Origin: Roseiarcus fermentans
GTDB taxonomy: Bacteria; Pseudomonadota; Alphaproteobacteria; Rhizobiales; Beijerinckiaceae
Assembly: GCF_003315135.1 (NCBI RefSeq)
Contig: NZ_QNRK01000028.1
Location: forward strand, 30,715 to 94,714
Direction of reading: 5' to 3'
Length of the DNA stretch: 64,000 bases
Shown: positions 1 through 8,380 of the stretch, piece after piece
Layout: every line of letters starts with the position of its first letter
How positions within the stretch are numbered: position 1 is the first letter of the stretch
The notes under the pieces: generated by a model
Told to the model about the DNA's origin: nothing
The model's database searches: none
What the model saw: the letters and a program-made list of their open reading frames with translations, nothing else
Made by a program: the position numbers and the translations under genes

Positions 1-1
1 G

Positions 2-520
2 CGTCAATTGGAATCGGAGCGGCTGATTACGGTTCTGCCCAATACCGGGCCGATCGTTACGGTGCTAACCGACCCGGAAATCCGCGCCATCTACGTCGTG
101 CGCGCGACCCTGGAGGGGCTCGCCGGCAAGCTGTTCGCCGAGAATGCGACGGCCCAGGATTGCCGAGCCCTCCTGAGGCTGCGCGACCGACTCGACAAGG
201 AATATCGCCGTGGCGACGTCGACAGCCGGGAGGCTATCAAAGCTGAATTTTACCAATTGTTGCTGAAAGGAGCCGGCAACGAGGTCCTCTCGGAGCAGTT
301 GCACATGATCCATGCGCGAATCGCGATGTTCCGGCGATTCGCGTTCATCAACGAGGCGCGCATCGAGCCCTCGATCCGGGAGCTCGAGACGATCATCGCC
401 GCCGCGGCGGAGAAGCGTGACCCCCTGGCGTCCTGGGCGGCTTGCGAGCACCACATCGTGATCTCCGGCGATCTTGCGATCATGGAATACGCGAAAGTCG
501 GAAAGGCGCTGGCTTCGTGA
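2..520 (+). CDS. GntR-family transcriptional regulator, FCD domain (5' end outside window)
   Basis: The reading frame is open from the left edge, so the gene starts upstream and most of the winged helix is missing. The first visible residues (RQLESERLITVLPNTGPIV) match the end of a GntR winged helix (RxLxxEGLVxxxPNRGxxV). The remaining ~150 residues are an all-helical FCD effector domain, as in FadR-type repressors that bind organic or sugar acids. The FH dipeptide that normally supplies a metal ligand reads FY here (AEFYQLLLKGAGN), so metal binding may be altered. The next gene downstream is an SDR dehydrogenase, and a palindrome overlaps that gene's promoter-like -10. This regulator is the obvious candidate to bind it, but that is inference. 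Confidence 0.85.
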   Translation, partial: RQLESERLITVLPNTGPIVTVLTDPEIRAIYVVRATLEGLAGKLFAENATAQDCRALLRLRDRLDKEYRRGDVDSREAIKAEFYQLLLKGAGNEVLSEQLHMIHARIAMFRRFAFINEARIEPSIRELETIIAAAAEKRDPLASWAACEHHIVISGDLAIMEYAKVGKALAS

Positions 521-623
521 GCGGACTTCGTCGGATTTCTCATGTGAGCCGGTAAAGCGCCCGGAAAACCTGGCCGGCAGCGCGAAGAACTGACAAAAAC
601 GTCGGCGTCCGGCGTCAAACCGA

Positions 624-651
624 TTGACGTATGACCGTATTATCGTAATAC
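624..651 (+). promoter_or_regulatory. Candidate promoter overlapped by a palindrome
   Basis: A -35-like TTGACG (624-629) and a -10-like TAATAC (646-651) are separated by 16 bp. The -10 lies inside a perfect 6-bp inverted repeat GTATTA-TCG-TAATAC (637-651), the size and position expected of a GntR operator that blocks RNA polymerase. The downstream gene starts at 747. The motifs are read directly; their function is inferred. Confidence 0.5.
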
Positions 652-660
652 TGATAGCGT

Positions 661-676
661 GAGCGGACGCTGCGAC
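661..676. promoter_or_regulatory. Degenerate copy of the TetR-type operator motif
   Basis: GAGCGGACGCTGCGAC keeps the left half and centre of the 16-bp motif seen at 2301, 8263 and 18701, but the right arm is changed. It sits about 9 bp after the candidate -10 of the SDR gene, close to the placement of the 8263 copy relative to its -10. It may be a weak site or chance in GC-rich DNA. Confidence 0.35.
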
Positions 677-746
677 CGAACCCGCGGCGACGGCAGTCGG
701 CCGGAAGCCGCGCAAAACTATCGGCTCGCGTCGGTTGGAGGAATGC

Positions 747-1466
747 ATGAGGCTCAAGGACAAGGTTGTGCTGGTCACCGGCGCATCGCGTGGCATCGGT
801 CTGGGGATGGTCAACCGATTTGCCGAGGAAGGAGCGGTTGTCATCGCCGGCAGCACCAGCAACCCGCCGGACGTCTATCCGGCCGCGGTCGAGGGTGTGG
901 TCCAGGATGTCGGCAAGGAGGAGGACTGGGCGCGGGTCATCGATCACATTCTCGCCCAGCACGGCCGGATCGACGTCCTCGTCAACAATGCCGGCATCAT
1001 CGCCTATTCTCCATTGCATGAACTGACGATGGACGACTGGATGCACGTGGTTCGGGTCAACCAAACCGGCGTCTTCCTCGGCATGCGCGCGGTCGTGCCG
1101 CCGATGCGGAAGCAGAAGTCGGGTTCAATCATCAATGTCTCGTCTATCTGGGGCAACAGCGCTGTTCCCGGCGCACACGCCTATCACGCGACCAAGGGAG
1201 CGGTTCGCAACATGACCAAGAACGCGGCGATCACCTACGTCGCCGACGGAATCCGCGTGAACTCGCTTCATCCGGGCTTCATCGACACGCCGTTGACCCA
1301 AGCTCAAGATCCTGCGGTCAACGCATTCGTCGTCGCCGCGACGCCCATGAAGCGCGCAGGCACCCCTTACGAGATCGCAAATGGGGCGCTTTTCCTCGCG
1401 AGCGACGAAAGCAGCTTCATGACCGGAGCGGAGCTGGTGATTGACGGAGGCTATCTCGCTCAATAA
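747..1466 (+). CDS. SDR-family NAD(P)-dependent oxidoreductase
   Basis: This is a classical short-chain dehydrogenase of 239 aa, cytosolic, expected to interconvert a hydroxyl and a keto group on a small substrate. The cofactor motif TGASRGIG is near the N-terminus, followed by NNAG, the catalytic Ser in NVSSIWG and YHATK supplying Tyr and Lys, with a usual C-terminus (DGGYLAQ). ATG 747 is chosen because GGAGGA lies about 4-9 bases upstream; an in-frame TTG at 735 lacks a ribosome-binding site. It follows the GntR gene and precedes three sugar importers, so it probably oxidises a polyol or sugar derivative. Substrate is not predictable. Confidence 0.9.
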   Translation: MRLKDKVVLVTGASRGIGLGMVNRFAEEGAVVIAGSTSNPPDVYPAAVEGVVQDVGKEEDWARVIDHILAQHGRIDVLVNNAGIIAYSPLHELTMDDWMHVVRVNQTGVFLGMRAVVPPMRKQKSGSIINVSSIWGNSAVPGAHAYHATKGAVRNMTKNAAITYVADGIRVNSLHPGFIDTPLTQAQDPAVNAFVVAATPMKRAGTPYEIANGALFLASDESSFMTGAELVIDGGYLAQ

Positions 1467-1474
1467 GTCCGTGT

Positions 1475-1965
1475 CGTCTGGGCGCGCAGCTCGGCGAACG
1501 GCGAGGAGTCGGGTTTGGCTCGACCTGTCTCGGCGAGGATCTCCGGCGCCCTCTCGTATCCCGACGGCCCGCCACAGTCTTCGGGCGGGCAGCGGCCTGT
1601 GGCTTCGAGCAGCAGAAGGACCGGCTCGCCGTCGGTCGCCGGCACGATCTTGTCGCGCTTGACGGTGTCATCCCGGCGTCGCCGAAGCCATCGAGGCAAC
1701 TGAACGTCTCGCGGCGGGCGTCGGCCGGGCCGGAGCGGCGGCGAGATGCGCCATCTTGGCGTCGTTTGGCCCATCATGGATGCCGTCCGGATCGGGTTCG
1801 CCCCAGCCGGCGCCGCCGATGCGGAACTCGTAAAGGGGCATCTTGGTCCAGCCCATGGCCGCCTGGATCGCCAGACGGAGCCGGTCCGGACGGATATCGG
1901 CCGGCACGACGACGCCTCGCATGACTTTGGGCTCGACATGTCGAGCGTGATCTTCAGCGCGCGGC
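1475..1965 (-). pseudogene. Decayed pRiA4b ORF-3-like gene
   Basis: Minus-strand peptides in three frames join into one family. VPADIRPDRLRLAIQAAMGWTK is followed by YEFRIGG and WGEPDPDG in one frame. FSCLDGFGDAG, corresponding to the FDYDFGDxW region, is in a second. KRDKIVPA, EATGRCPPEDCGGPSGYE and EILAET are in a third. An upstream ITLD piece is also out of frame with the VPAD block. At least three frameshifts are needed, so this is a pseudogene. The family (plasmid pRiA4b ORF-3, function unknown) is often carried with mobile elements, which fits the IS66 remnant next to it. Ends are approximate. Confidence 0.8.
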
Positions 1966-1994
1966 GGACTTGGACATGGGCGCAATTTCAAGCG

Positions 1995-2155
1995 CCCGGG
2001 CGCTCCGGTTCCAGAGCAAGAGCGCGTCGAAGCGGCTTGCCGGATGGTCGCCGACGCGGGCGGTCAGATCGGCGAGATCGGCCACTGGGTTCACGCTGTT
2101 GAGCTTACGGCTCTGGATCAGGCTGAAGACGAACGCGGCGCAGGCGCGGCATGGA
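1995..2155 (-). mobile_element. IS66-family transposase C-terminal remnant
   Basis: The minus strand encodes FSLIQSRKLNSVNPVADLAD followed by a stretch ending DHPASRFDALLLWN. This matches the conserved IS66 TnpC tail (LIxxAKLNGVDPQAWLADVLARxxDHPxxRIDELLPW). Nothing recognisable of the catalytic domain precedes it and no terminal repeats are seen, so only a fragment is left. Together with the adjacent broken pRiA4b-like gene it marks an old insertion between the SDR gene and the first importer. Confidence 0.75.
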
Positions 2156-2159
2156 CGAC

Positions 2160-2551
2160 GATTTCGCGCAGACGATGATCGGGCGGCGGGCGACGATTGC
2201 CCAACGCGGCGCGCGCGCCGACGACCCTGTCCGGGTCGTTCGCGCTCGGCGATCGCCACGCGCCTCGGATCTTGTAACCGGCTCACGATTGACGTAGACT
2301 GAGCGAACGCTCGCTCGATAATGGGCTGGATGGAGGCTATGACAAGGGGCCGTCCCCGATCTGACGCGTCGTTGACCGGCGCGCGGAATGGGGCGCGGGA
2401 AGCATGAACACCTGGCTATGGCAGCCTTGGGGTGGCTGAAACCTTTCCAAAAGAGCCGGCAGCAAGGTCATATCAAAAAGCCAGGCGCCCCCAGACGGGC
2501 TTGTCCTCGGCGGATAACTGTCGAAAGACAGAAGCAACGGGAGGAAGAGAA
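2160..2551. other. Intergenic control region before importer 1
   Basis: No credible gene is seen. It contains the TetR-type motif at 2301-2316 and, just before the next gene, a strong ribosome-binding site GGGAGGAAG (about 2540-2548). Confidence 0.6.
2301..2316. promoter_or_regulatory. TetR-type operator motif, copy 1
   Basis: GAGCGAACGCTCGCTC is a near-perfect palindrome (7 of 8 base pairs). It is 15/16 identical to the copy in the divergent region of the TetR gene (18701). TTGACG (2289-2294) and GATAAT (2317-2322) flank it, but the 22-bp gap is long for a sigma-70 promoter; TAGACT (2295-2300) gives a 16-bp spacer exactly filled by the motif. It would control the importer starting at 2552. 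Confidence 0.65.
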
Positions 2552-3586
2552 ATGAGAAATTCCAGATTGTTCTCAACGATTGCCGGCGCTCTGTTCGCGG
2601 GAATCGTGACATCAACTGCCGTTCTGGCTGACCCTTCAACCAGAATTGGCATTGTCGCGCCTGGGCCTCACCCGTACTTCACGCAATGGGATGCGGCCGG
2701 TCAGCAGGCGGCCAAGGACTTCAATATCGGCGTCGTGGACTACCGTGTGCCCGCCAAATGGGAGCTTGCGGCGCACAACGCCTTGCTGGAAAGCATGGCC
2801 TCCCAAAACTATAACGCATTTCTGATCTTTCCGGGCGATCCCGTCGCCACCCGACCGACGGTAGCCGACCTTGTCGGCATGGGAGCGCCCGTGATTTCGC
2901 TGGCCGGCTGCCTTCAGGATCCGAGCGACGCCGCGTTCTGCTTTGCGACTGACAATACGGTCGCCGCCTATGACGCCGCAAAGCTCTTGATCAAGGAGAT
3001 GGGCGGCAAGGGCAAGATCGTCCACTTTGCCGGCTTCCTGACCGATCCCAACACGAAGGTGCGCATCGATGCGATCGCGCGTGCGGTCGCCGAAACCAAC
3101 GGCGCCGTCACGGTCGTCGACAACATCACCGATCTCGACGTGCCCGAGGCGGCGCAGGACAAGATCAACGCGTTCCTCGCGACCCAGGGCAACAACATCG
3201 ATGGGATCATCACCACCGCCTGGATCCCCTCGGTCGTCGCCGCGACCGCGCTGCGCAAGATTGGCGACAAGCGCATCAAGATGATCGGCCTGGACAACGA
3301 CGACCTTCTGATGGCGGCCATCAAGGACGGCTACGTCTCCGGAACGGTCGTCGAGAACGCGTTCGCGCAGGCCTACGTGGGCTCGTTCGCGGTCGATAAG
3401 CTGCGCACCGGCTGCAAGCTGCGCGACGACGCGCCATGGAAGAACGCCAACCGCAGCGCCAAGCTGATGGATAGCGGCACGGTTTATGTGACCGCCGCCA
3501 ACCTCGACACCTATCACGACATTCAGAAAGACAAGGCCAAGGGTCTGCTGGCGAGCTTCAAGTCCGCTTACCTGAAGTGCCCTTGA
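2552..3586 (+). CDS. Sugar ABC transporter substrate-binding protein (importer 1)
   Basis: Periplasmic binding protein of the ribose/LacI-like type (Peripla_BP_4), 344 aa. A Sec signal peptide is clear: MRNSR, then a hydrophobic stretch, then cleavage after VLA before DPSTRIGIV. The mature protein has the usual two-lobe pattern starting with a short beta strand (IGIVAPG) and later VDNITDLD and DGIITTAW. ATG 2552 is preceded by GGGAGGAAG; the frame is open further upstream but without a better start. Two permeases and a double ATPase follow in the same direction, giving a complete importer. The ligand cannot be read from the sequence. Confidence 0.92.
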   Translation: MRNSRLFSTIAGALFAGIVTSTAVLADPSTRIGIVAPGPHPYFTQWDAAGQQAAKDFNIGVVDYRVPAKWELAAHNALLESMASQNYNAFLIFPGDPVATRPTVADLVGMGAPVISLAGCLQDPSDAAFCFATDNTVAAYDAAKLLIKEMGGKGKIVHFAGFLTDPNTKVRIDAIARAVAETNGAVTVVDNITDLDVPEAAQDKINAFLATQGNNIDGIITTAWIPSVVAATALRKIGDKRIKMIGLDNDDLLMAAIKDGYVSGTVVENAFAQAYVGSFAVDKLRTGCKLRDDAPWKNANRSAKLMDSGTVYVTAANLDTYHDIQKDKAKGLLASFKSAYLKCP

Positions 3587-3635
3587 GCCTCACAACCGGT
3601 CAGGCTTCGTTCCAAGCGGTCGGGAGTTTTGAAGA

Positions 3636-4631
3636 ATGGCTGTTGGCCGCTCCTCCAGGAGTCAGCCGAACGAGGAAGCATCGACCGCGCTCGGTCTGTT
3701 GCTGTTGATCGTAATTGCCTTCGCGGTCTTTTCCTGGACCGCGACCGGCTTCGCCTCGCCCTATAACCTCTACACGCTGACGCGAACGGCGGGGCTCAAC
3801 GTCCTGCTCGGGCTCGCCATGATGGTCGTGATCGCCACCGGGGGTCTCGACCTTTCGGTCGGCGCGACCGGCGTCGCGTCGGCAATGTTCGCCGGCTATC
3901 TGATGCAAGACTTCCGCTTTCAGATGGTCATTGCGATCGTTGCGGCGCTCTGCTTCGGCGGAGCGCTCGGCTTCTGCAACGGCTTCGTGGTGGTGTTCGC
4001 GCGTGTCCATAGCTTCATTGTGACGCTCGCCTCCATGAGCATCATCTTTGGCGCGATGATCGTGCTCACAAAGGCCGAGTCCGTTCGCGACCTGCCGGCG
4101 TCGTTTCTCGCGCTCGGAAAAATCCGCTGGTTCGGGTATCTCTCGCCGATGCTGATTGTGAGCGTCGCCATCGGGGCGCTGATCGCGATCATGCTGCGCT
4201 GGACCGACCTGGGGCGCGAGATTCTCGCCTCCGGCGCGAGTTCGCGCGCCGCGACCCTGTCTGGCGTGAGAGTTGGAAGTCGGATCATCACGGTCCATGC
4301 TCTCTCGGGCATGCTGGCCGCGGCCGCCGGCGTCATGTTGTCCATTCGCAACGGAGCGATGGTGCCGTCGATGGCCGGAAATCTCGGCCAGGAATGGCTG
4401 CTTCCGGCTTTCCTTGCGCCGGTTCTCGGCGGGACGTTGCTCAGCGGCGGCCGAGCCTGGGTGCTGACGACGGTCCTTGCGGCGCTGTTGGTCACGGAGC
4501 TCACGAGCGGCATGCTGCTCATGGCGATCGGCGAGTTCTGGGTTCAGTTTGCGCTGGGTTCGGTGCTGCTCCTCGCGGTTCTGCTGGAGAAGGGGCGCAG
4601 CACGCTGATGGGAACGGGCGAGGGGATCTGA
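3636..4631 (+). CDS. Sugar ABC transporter permease, RbsC type (importer 1)
   Basis: Inner-membrane permease of 331 aa with about ten hydrophobic segments and the family signatures GLDLSVGATGVAS in the first third and PVLGGTLLSGGR near the end. It would form a heterodimer with the permease encoded immediately downstream. It lies 49 bp after the binding-protein gene; its stop is two bases before the next gene's start, so translation is probably coupled. Confidence 0.92.
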   Translation: MAVGRSSRSQPNEEASTALGLLLLIVIAFAVFSWTATGFASPYNLYTLTRTAGLNVLLGLAMMVVIATGGLDLSVGATGVASAMFAGYLMQDFRFQMVIAIVAALCFGGALGFCNGFVVVFARVHSFIVTLASMSIIFGAMIVLTKAESVRDLPASFLALGKIRWFGYLSPMLIVSVAIGALIAIMLRWTDLGREILASGASSRAATLSGVRVGSRIITVHALSGMLAAAAGVMLSIRNGAMVPSMAGNLGQEWLLPAFLAPVLGGTLLSGGRAWVLTTVLAALLVTELTSGMLLMAIGEFWVQFALGSVLLLAVLLEKGRSTLMGTGEGI

Positions 4632-4633
4632 TC

Positions 4634-5593
4634 TTGGCGAAATCGATATTGCGCCAGGAATGGCTCGGGCTCGCGGTGATCGCCGTCCTCGGGTTTGTGG
4701 TCATGGCCACGCTTCGGCCCTCGTTCCTCACTCCTTTCAACCTCTTCGTATTGATGAGCACCTTCGCCCTCGCGACGCTGATCGCGCTCGGGCAGATGGT
4801 CACCCTCGCGGTCGGCCAGCTCAACCTCTCGCTCGGCTCGGTCGGCGGCCTCGTGGCCGTATCGTTCGCCGGACTGATGGATGTATGGCACTGGTCGGCC
4901 GCGCCGAGCCTCATGGCTGGTCTCGCGCTCGGGGCGCTTGCGGGCGCGCTGAACGGGATCCTGATCGCGCAATTCGAGCTTTCGGCCTTCATCGTCACGC
5001 TCGCCACATTGGCGATGTTCAAGGGACTGAACCTCGCGCTCACCAAGGCGCAGCCGTTCTACCACATCGACAGGATCGTCAGCGCCTTCGGCAACGCCTC
5101 GATCGGCGGACCCATTCCGGCCGTGCTGATTCCGACTGTGATGGCGACGGCGGTCGTCGCCTTTATCTTCTATCGTCTGCCCATTGGACGACAGATCCTG
5201 GCGGTCGGCGGCAACAGCAGCGCCTCCGAACTGTCGGGCATATCGAACAAGCGGGCGGTCATCACCGCCCACGTGATGTCGGGAGCGCTTGCGGGCCTCG
5301 CCGGGATGGTGGCTGTCGCGCGCCTGCAACTCGGGCAGCCGACGATCGGCGAGGACTGGTTGATTTCCTCCTTCGCGGCGCCGGTGATCGGCGGCGTCGC
5401 GTTGACCGGGGGCCATGTCAGCATCGTCGGAACGCTCCTCGCCGTTGTCATTGTCGCGCTCATTACCCAAGGCCTGGTGCTGTTCGCCGTCGATCCCTTT
5501 TACGTCCAGCTGGTCCTCGGGGGACTCATCCTGGTCGCGGTCGGGCTCAACAGCCTGCGGTCGCTGCTGCCCATCGGATATTCTTCGCTGTGA
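4634..5593 (+). CDS. Sugar ABC transporter permease, RbsC type (importer 1, second subunit)
   Basis: Second permease, 319 aa, with LNLSLGSVGGL and PVIGGVALTGGH signatures and about ten membrane segments. A TTG at 4634 is chosen as start: it follows the upstream stop directly, has GAGGGG 8-14 bases upstream and gives a family-typical length. The frame is open far upstream, but that would overlap the first permease by more than 200 bp. The 3' end overlaps the ATPase start by GTGA. Confidence 0.88.
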   Translation: MAKSILRQEWLGLAVIAVLGFVVMATLRPSFLTPFNLFVLMSTFALATLIALGQMVTLAVGQLNLSLGSVGGLVAVSFAGLMDVWHWSAAPSLMAGLALGALAGALNGILIAQFELSAFIVTLATLAMFKGLNLALTKAQPFYHIDRIVSAFGNASIGGPIPAVLIPTVMATAVVAFIFYRLPIGRQILAVGGNSSASELSGISNKRAVITAHVMSGALAGLAGMVAVARLQLGQPTIGEDWLISSFAAPVIGGVALTGGHVSIVGTLLAVVIVALITQGLVLFAVDPFYVQLVLGGLILVAVGLNSLRSLLPIGYSSL

Positions 5594-7116
5594 CCCTCGC
5601 GCTCGAACTCCAGGGTATCGTCAAATCCTTCCCGGGCGTGATCGCGCTCAATGGGGTCTCGCTGGCGGTCGAGCGGGGAAGCATTCACGCTTTGATCGGC
5701 GAGAACGGCGCCGGCAAGTCGACGCTGATCAAGATCATCACCGGCGTTCACCGGGCCAACGAAGGAACCATCAAGGTGGACGACCGGATCGTCCATTTCG
5801 TGAACCCGCGCGCCGCCAGTCGCGAGGGCATCGGCGTCGTTCACCAAGAGCGCAACTTGATCCCGCGATTTTCGATCGCCGAAAACATCGTCCTCGACCG
5901 GATCGCCGCGAAGACCTTCGCGCCGATCAACTATCGGGAAATCAACCGTCTCGGCGAACAGTGGCTACGGCGGCTCGAACTCGACCTGGACGTGCGCCGG
6001 CCGGTGTCTTCGCTGACCGCCGCGCAGGCGCAGATGGTCGAAATCGCACGCGCGCTGTCGCTGCAGTCCAAGGTGCTGGTGCTTGATGAACCGACGGCGT
6101 CGCTTACCTCGCATGAAGCGGAGGCGCTGTTCAGGGTCTTGCGCCAGCTGCGCGACCAGGGCGTCGCGATCCTGCTCGTGAGCCACAAGCTGGAGGAGAT
6201 TGAATCGCTCTGCGATTGCGTGACTGTGCTGCGCGACGGCCGCAACGCCACGTCGAGTGGTCCGCTCGCCGGCTATGACCGGGCGGCTCTGGTGCGCGCG
6301 ATGGTGGGGCGCGACTTCGCTCTCGAACAGGCTGCGCGCATCGGCTTTACCTCGACGGCCTCGAACTCGGTTCCCGCGCTCGAACTCGACGGCGTCTCGA
6401 CCAGTCTCGGTCATCGCGACATCAGCCTGTCCGTCGCCCGCGGTGAAATCGTCGGCCTCTATGGACTGGTCGGCGCGGGCCGCACCGAACTCGCGAAGTC
6501 CATCATCGGCCTTCATCCCATTGTTTCGGGTGAACTGCGCGTCCACGGCCGCGCGGTCCGAATCGGAGACGTCAACAGCGCCGTCCATCGATACAGCCTC
6601 GGCTACGTGAGCGAAGACCGAAAGGCCGAGGGCGTCATCCTGATGCACAGCGTGCTTGCCAATGCCGGGATTACGATCTGGGCGAGGTTGCGGGGCGCGC
6701 TTCGCCTGCTGTCCGACAGCCGGATTCTCAGCAATGTGGATCCGCTCCTGCGACGATTGGACGTGAAGGCCGCGTCTCGCCATGCGGCGGTGCGCAATCT
6801 CTCCGGCGGCAATCAGCAGAAGGTCAGCATCGCGAAATGGCTCGCGGCCGGGGTCGAGATCTTGATCATCGACGAACCCAGCGTCGGCATCGACATTCGC
6901 ACCAAGGCCTATCTTCACCAACTGATCATGAATCTGGCCGACCAAGGGACCGCCATCCTTCTCATCTCCAGCGATCTGCCCGAGATGGTTGCGCTCGCGG
7001 ACCGCATCCTCCTGATGAAGGACTTCCGGCTGGTCAGTGAAATCGCAAACGACAAGGACTACACCAAGATTTCAGCCGACATCATGAGCCGAATTCAGGC
7101 CGTTGCGTTCGACTAA
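5590..7116 (+). CDS. Sugar ABC transporter ATP-binding protein, double ATPase RbsA type (importer 1)
   Basis: 508 aa with two ABC domains, the normal RbsA/XylG length. Domain 1 has Walker A GENGAGKST (residues 37-45) and Walker B VLVLDEPTASLT. Domain 2 lacks a canonical Walker A lysine (GLVGAGRTE), as is usual for this family, but has LSGGNQQKVSIAKW and LIIDEPSVGID. It energises the two permeases upstream. GTG 5590 overlaps the permease stop (GTGA), showing translational coupling. The frame is open for another 930 bp upstream inside the permease gene, but that part has no ABC character and is a shadow. Confidence 0.93.
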   Translation: MTLALELQGIVKSFPGVIALNGVSLAVERGSIHALIGENGAGKSTLIKIITGVHRANEGTIKVDDRIVHFVNPRAASREGIGVVHQERNLIPRFSIAENIVLDRIAAKTFAPINYREINRLGEQWLRRLELDLDVRRPVSSLTAAQAQMVEIARALSLQSKVLVLDEPTASLTSHEAEALFRVLRQLRDQGVAILLVSHKLEEIESLCDCVTVLRDGRNATSSGPLAGYDRAALVRAMVGRDFALEQAARIGFTSTASNSVPALELDGVSTSLGHRDISLSVARGEIVGLYGLVGAGRTELAKSIIGLHPIVSGELRVHGRAVRIGDVNSAVHRYSLGYVSEDRKAEGVILMHSVLANAGITIWARLRGALRLLSDSRILSNVDPLLRRLDVKAASRHAAVRNLSGGNQQKVSIAKWLAAGVEILIIDEPSVGIDIRTKAYLHQLIMNLADQGTAILLISSDLPEMVALADRILLMKDFRLVSEIANDKDYTKISADIMSRIQAVAFD

Positions 7117-7176
7117 ACTGACAGTTTTGGATTCCGATCGAAGCGCTCTTCAACCCTGAAACTATCCGAGGCGGCA

Positions 7177-7935
7177 ATGTCAAAGAAACTGGAAAGCAAA
7201 GTCGCATTGATCACTGGCGCGGGCTCGGGAATGGGCCGGGCCATGTGTCTCGAGTTCGCGCGTGAAGGGGCGCGCATCATCGCGGTCGATTTGAACCTGG
7301 ATTCGGCGAAGCGCGTGGAGTCCGAGCTCGGCGGCGGCGACGCGTGCCTGGCTCTGGCCGGCGACGTTTCCAACAGCAAGTCCGTCGCCGATTTCTGCGG
7401 ACAGGCTCTCGATGCGACCGGCCGCGTCGACATTCTGGTGAACAATGCCGGGATCCTCGACAACTATGCCTCCGTCACGGACACGAGCGAAGAGCTGTGG
7501 GACCGCATTATCGGCGTCAATCTCAAGGGCATGTTTCTCGTCTGCCGCGCTCTGCTGCCGGCCATGGTGGAGCGCCGATCTGGCGTCATCATCAATCTCG
7601 GTTCGATCGCGGGCTTCGTCGCCGGCGGCGGCGGCGCCGCTTACACGTCTTCGAAGCACGGCGTCATCGGGTTCACGCGGCAACTCGCCTTCGACTACGG
7701 CAAGCTCGGCGTTCGGGCGAACGCGATTTGCCCCGGCGCCGTTGAAACCGGCATGACAAAGGACATTCTGGCCTCCGGCGATATGGCGGTCATCGAGAGC
7801 ATCAGGTCCGTTCCAGCGGGGAGGCATGCGCAACCCGAGGAAATCGCGAAGCTCGGCCTTTACCTTGCCTCGGACGACTCCTCTTTCGTGCATGGCGCCG
7901 CCATGCTGATCGATGGCGGTTGGACCATCAAGTAA
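7177..7935 (+). CDS. SDR-family NAD(P)-dependent oxidoreductase
   Basis: Classical SDR of 252 aa: TGAGSGMG cofactor loop, NNAG, catalytic Ser in NLGSIAG, YTSSK, and DGGWTIK at the C-terminus. It starts at ATG 7177 with GAGGCGG just upstream, 60 bp after the ATPase gene, so it is probably the last gene of the importer 1 operon. An importer operon ending in a dehydrogenase suggests that oxidation is the first intracellular step for the imported compound. Confidence 0.9.
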   Translation: MSKKLESKVALITGAGSGMGRAMCLEFAREGARIIAVDLNLDSAKRVESELGGGDACLALAGDVSNSKSVADFCGQALDATGRVDILVNNAGILDNYASVTDTSEELWDRIIGVNLKGMFLVCRALLPAMVERRSGVIINLGSIAGFVAGGGGAAYTSSKHGVIGFTRQLAFDYGKLGVRANAICPGAVETGMTKDILASGDMAVIESIRSVPAGRHAQPEEIAKLGLYLASDDSSFVHGAAMLIDGGWTIK

Positions 7936-8233
7936 AGAGGCGCGCATCGGCGCACGGTGCGATCCGGCGTCTGAAAAATCGTCCGCGTGGCGGCGTCGGT
8001 CGCATCAGCGAATTCGGTGCGCGGGGCCTGTCCTGCCGCCGTTCACCGAACCTGCGCCAGGCAGTCCAGACCAAGCCTGGACCAAGCGCCGGCGGCGTCG
8101 AGGCGGCAAAGCGAACGCCGTCTCGTCGCCCTCGCAGGGATCCGCCCGCCTCTGAGCCCTCGCGGCCAGCGCGCGAGGGCGATCGCGAACGGAAGCACCT
8201 GTCAGAATCCCGGTCGCCCGCTCATTTGCCTGG

Positions 8234-8262
8234 TTGCGGACGACCGGCAACTGAAATATAGT
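8234..8262 (+). promoter_or_regulatory. Candidate sigma-70 promoter of importer 2
   Basis: TTGCGG (8234-8239), a 17-bp spacer, then TATAGT (8257-8262). The operator motif begins at the next base and would cover the transcription start, a classic repression layout. Confidence 0.6.
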
Positions 8263-8278
8263 GAGCGGGCGCTCGCTA
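8263..8278. promoter_or_regulatory. TetR-type operator motif, copy 2
   Basis: GAGCGGGCGCTCGCTA matches 14 of 16 positions of the copy next to the TetR gene (18701-18716). It abuts the candidate -10 TATAGT. Confidence 0.65.
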
Positions 8279-8380
8279 GAAAAATCGCTGGGAGACGGCC
8301 ATCGTCGATGGCGCCCGAGGAAACGAGGCCGTGAGTGCATCACTCATGTTCGAGGCGGGTTCAGCCGCCGGGAGTGCGCC

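Larger units (their letters stand above)
7936..8380. other. Intergenic control region between importers 1 and 2
   Basis: 445 bp with no credible gene. It holds a good promoter (8234-8262) directly followed by the TetR-type motif (8263-8278), and GGGAG (8370-8374) before the next start. No clear terminator with a T-run is seen after 7935. Confidence 0.6.

Noticed and set aside
4660..5589. Upstream extension of the RbsA-type ATPase frame through the permease gene
   Set aside because: The extension has no ABC sequence and the permease in the other frame has a full set of motifs; GTG 5590 overlapping the stop is the real start.
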